Positions 62,937-64,000 of a DNA stretch of 64,000 nucleotides are shown piece after piece. Origin of the DNA: Hominimerdicola alba (GTDB lineage Bacteria; Bacillota; Clostridia; Oscillospirales; Ruminococcaceae); assembly GCF_900109655.1 (NCBI RefSeq), contig NZ_FOAT01000010.1, positions 1-64,000 on the forward strand, written 5' to 3'. The position numbers were made by a program, and so were the translations under genes. The notes under the pieces were generated by a model. It saw only the letters and a program-made list of their open reading frames with translations, was not told the origin of the DNA and searched no databases. Numbering within the stretch: position 1 is the stretch's first letter; each line of letters opens with the position of its first letter.

Positions 62937-63362
62937 TCATTCCTCGAAATCGGCGTAATCGTCAATTATCTCTTCCGATGCTTTCTTTCCGCCCTTTTTG
63001 CCGTCGATGAAAGATGTTATCTTGTCGATGACAGTGGGTACCATATCAACGATAGCGTTGCCCTGAGGCGAATTTGAGGTTATCTGCAGAAGCTTGACCT
63101 CGCCCTTGTATATCGCGATGAAAGCCATAGGAGTAATGGTAACTCCGCCGCCCGAACCGCCGCCGAAAGTATCCTTGGTGGACTTTGTAGGCAGATCTGA
63201 ACCGCCCGATGCAAAGCCGATGCTTACCTTTGATACAGGTATTATAGTAGTGCCGTCCCCTGTAACTATAGGCTTTCCTACGATAGCTTCGCCGTCAGCA
63301 AGTTCCTTTACCTTGGACATGGCAGTATTTACCAGTGCTTCTATCTTAGTGCTCTCGTTCAT
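62937..63362 (-). CDS. ytfJ: Sporulation protein YtfJ/GerW family
   Basis: 141 residues from the ATG at 63362, with AAAGG 9 bases upstream; a TTG at 63371 is in frame but overlaps that site. YtfJ hallmarks: VGKPIVTGDGTTIIPVSKVS, GFASGGSDLP and FGGGSGGGVTITPMAFIAI. The C-terminal part is acidic/basic rather than hydrophobic. Family members act in spore coat or germination in Bacillus. Between a DUF2953 gene and a dac gene, as in many Clostridia. Confidence 0.95.
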   Translation of the reverse strand: MNESTKIEALVNTAMSKVKELADGEAIVGKPIVTGDGTTIIPVSKVSIGFASGGSDLPTKSTKDTFGGGSGGGVTITPMAFIAIYKGEVKLLQITSNSPQGNAIVDMVPTVIDKITSFIDGKKGGKKASEEIIDDYADFEE

Positions 63363-63378
63363 ATTTAACAACCTTTCT

Positions 63379-64000
63379 TTATGCAGTTTCTTCCATCACG
63401 GCAGAAACTTCCGCTTTTTTCTTTGCTTCTTTCTTCGCCTTTTTGCGTGCTCTGCGCTGTTTTATCTTGTAGGGTATGAATATCTTAGCCGCACAGAACA
63501 GCAGGCAGAATGCTATGGCTATCATGGTGGAAGGTCTTACTTTCACCGTAACTTCGCCCTCGGCATCAAGCTTTTTGACATTGAACAGACATTTGACGTT
63601 CGCTTCTTTCACCCTCACCGTGAATATCATCGCCAGCAGATTAAGGGTATTGAACAGCGCCGCCTGCAATTTTCCGTAGAATGTGGCGCTTTCTGCTGCG
63701 TCTTCCTTGCCTGTTTCTATCTGTATGCTTATATCCTCCAGGCGTATCGCTTTCATGAATTTCCTGGTATACTTCAACGCAGGCGGGATATAAGGTTTTA
63801 CGAATTCCCATTTTTTTCTCAGCCCATCGAGCTTACTGCCTTTTTCCTCGCTCTCCGAGTCATCATCTTTGGGCTTTTCTTCTTTTTTCTTTTCCTTTTT
63901 CTTTTTGCGGCGTTTTTTCTTCTTGTCGTCAGATTCGGTGCTTTCGGGTTTATCCTCGGAAATTTCAGTGGTTTCTTCATCAGAAACTTCCTCAACCGAT
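63379..64000 (-). CDS. DUF2953 protein, 5' part outside the window
   Basis: The reading frame is open from 64000 down to the stop at 63379, so at least 206 residues are visible and the start is to the right of the window. The internal 'start' at 63777 is a TTG within the frame, not a real start. Layout: a long Lys/Glu-rich charged stretch, then KWEFVKPYIPPALKYTRKF, a beta-rich part with EDISIQIETG and KLQAALFNTLNLLAMIF, a membrane helix (about AIAFCLLFCAAKIF) and a basic C-terminal tail. This is the usual form of DUF2953 proteins located between ytfJ and scpB in Clostridia. Function unknown. Confidence 0.85.
   Translation of the reverse strand, partial: SVEEVSDEETTEISEDKPESTESDDKKKKRRKKKKEKKKEEKPKDDDSESEEKGSKLDGLRKKWEFVKPYIPPALKYTRKFMKAIRLEDISIQIETGKEDAAESATFYGKLQAALFNTLNLLAMIFTVRVKEANVKCLFNVKKLDAEGEVTVKVRPSTMIAIAFCLLFCAAKIFIPYKIKQRRARKKAKKEAKKKAEVSAVMEETA

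Overview
The window looks like a chromosomal segment of a Gram-positive anaerobe of the Clostridia, most likely Ruminococcus or a close relative of the Oscillospiraceae. The evidence is Firmicutes-type Shine-Dalgarno sites and sigma-A promoters (several perfect TTGACA/TATAAT pairs with 17-base spacers), sporulation-linked ytfJ, a two-ferredoxin FrhB protein next to a polysaccharide pyruvyl transferase, a secreted cohesin-like/FN3 protein, and a type VII secretion (T7SS) locus with LXG effectors. The species is inferred from content only.

Layout. 1-382: end of an rRNA operon (23S 3' end, 5S, tRNA-Asn, terminator). 383-1783: AT-rich stretch with one strong promoter and no convincing gene. 1784-17340, all +: a T7SS operon coding for a membrane Ser/Thr kinase, a small membrane protein, a 1752-residue Ig-repeat membrane protein, an FHA protein, a PP2C phosphatase, a CpaE/TadZ-like ATPase, a YukD/EsaB ubiquitin-like protein, EssC and a WXG100 protein. 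17496-25497, all +: the effector locus with a DUF4176 protein, two small helical LXG partners and three LXG proteins. The three share their first ~427 residues and carry unrelated tails (JAMM-like; unknown; HExGH zinc peptidase). A candidate immunity gene follows each. 25498-26903: an IS66 remnant, a HAD phosphatase and copy A of a ~300 bp structured repeat.

26904-41838, all -: a surface-polysaccharide locus with a DegT aminotransferase, two ATP-grasp ligases, a DegT-like PLP protein, a flippase, an EpsG-type polymerase, four glycosyltransferases, an FrhB-type protein, a pyruvyl transferase and the initiating sugar transferase. 42670-46195, +: manC, an acyltransferase and a glycosyltransferase. 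46321-47478, -: the secreted cohesin-like protein. 48785-55518, +: rmlA-rmlC-rmlB-acyltransferase-rmlD-UDP-GlcA epimerase-ugd, which supply dTDP-rhamnose, UDP-glucuronate and UDP-galacturonate. Then come a small pyrophosphatase, a CorA transporter and copy B of the repeat, inverted relative to copy A. 57426-64000, -: housekeeping genes (AlaX-like editing protein, methyltransferase, small Cys protein, SGNH lipoprotein, rluB, dacF-like, ytfJ, and DUF2953 cut by the window edge).

The most unusual part is the T7SS locus. It keeps EssC, EsaB and EsxA. No recognisable EssA, EssB or EsaA is seen. In their place stand an active-looking kinase with EssB-like topology, a tiny membrane protein whose tail carries TELLD/TEYLD-type Thr motifs, and a giant Ig-like repeat protein, together with a PP2C phosphatase and FHA domains. 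This suggests a secretion machine gated by threonine phosphorylation. Other points of interest are the tail-swapping LXG array, the two-ATP-grasp/two-PLP sugar-modification module, and two families of structured intergenic repeats.
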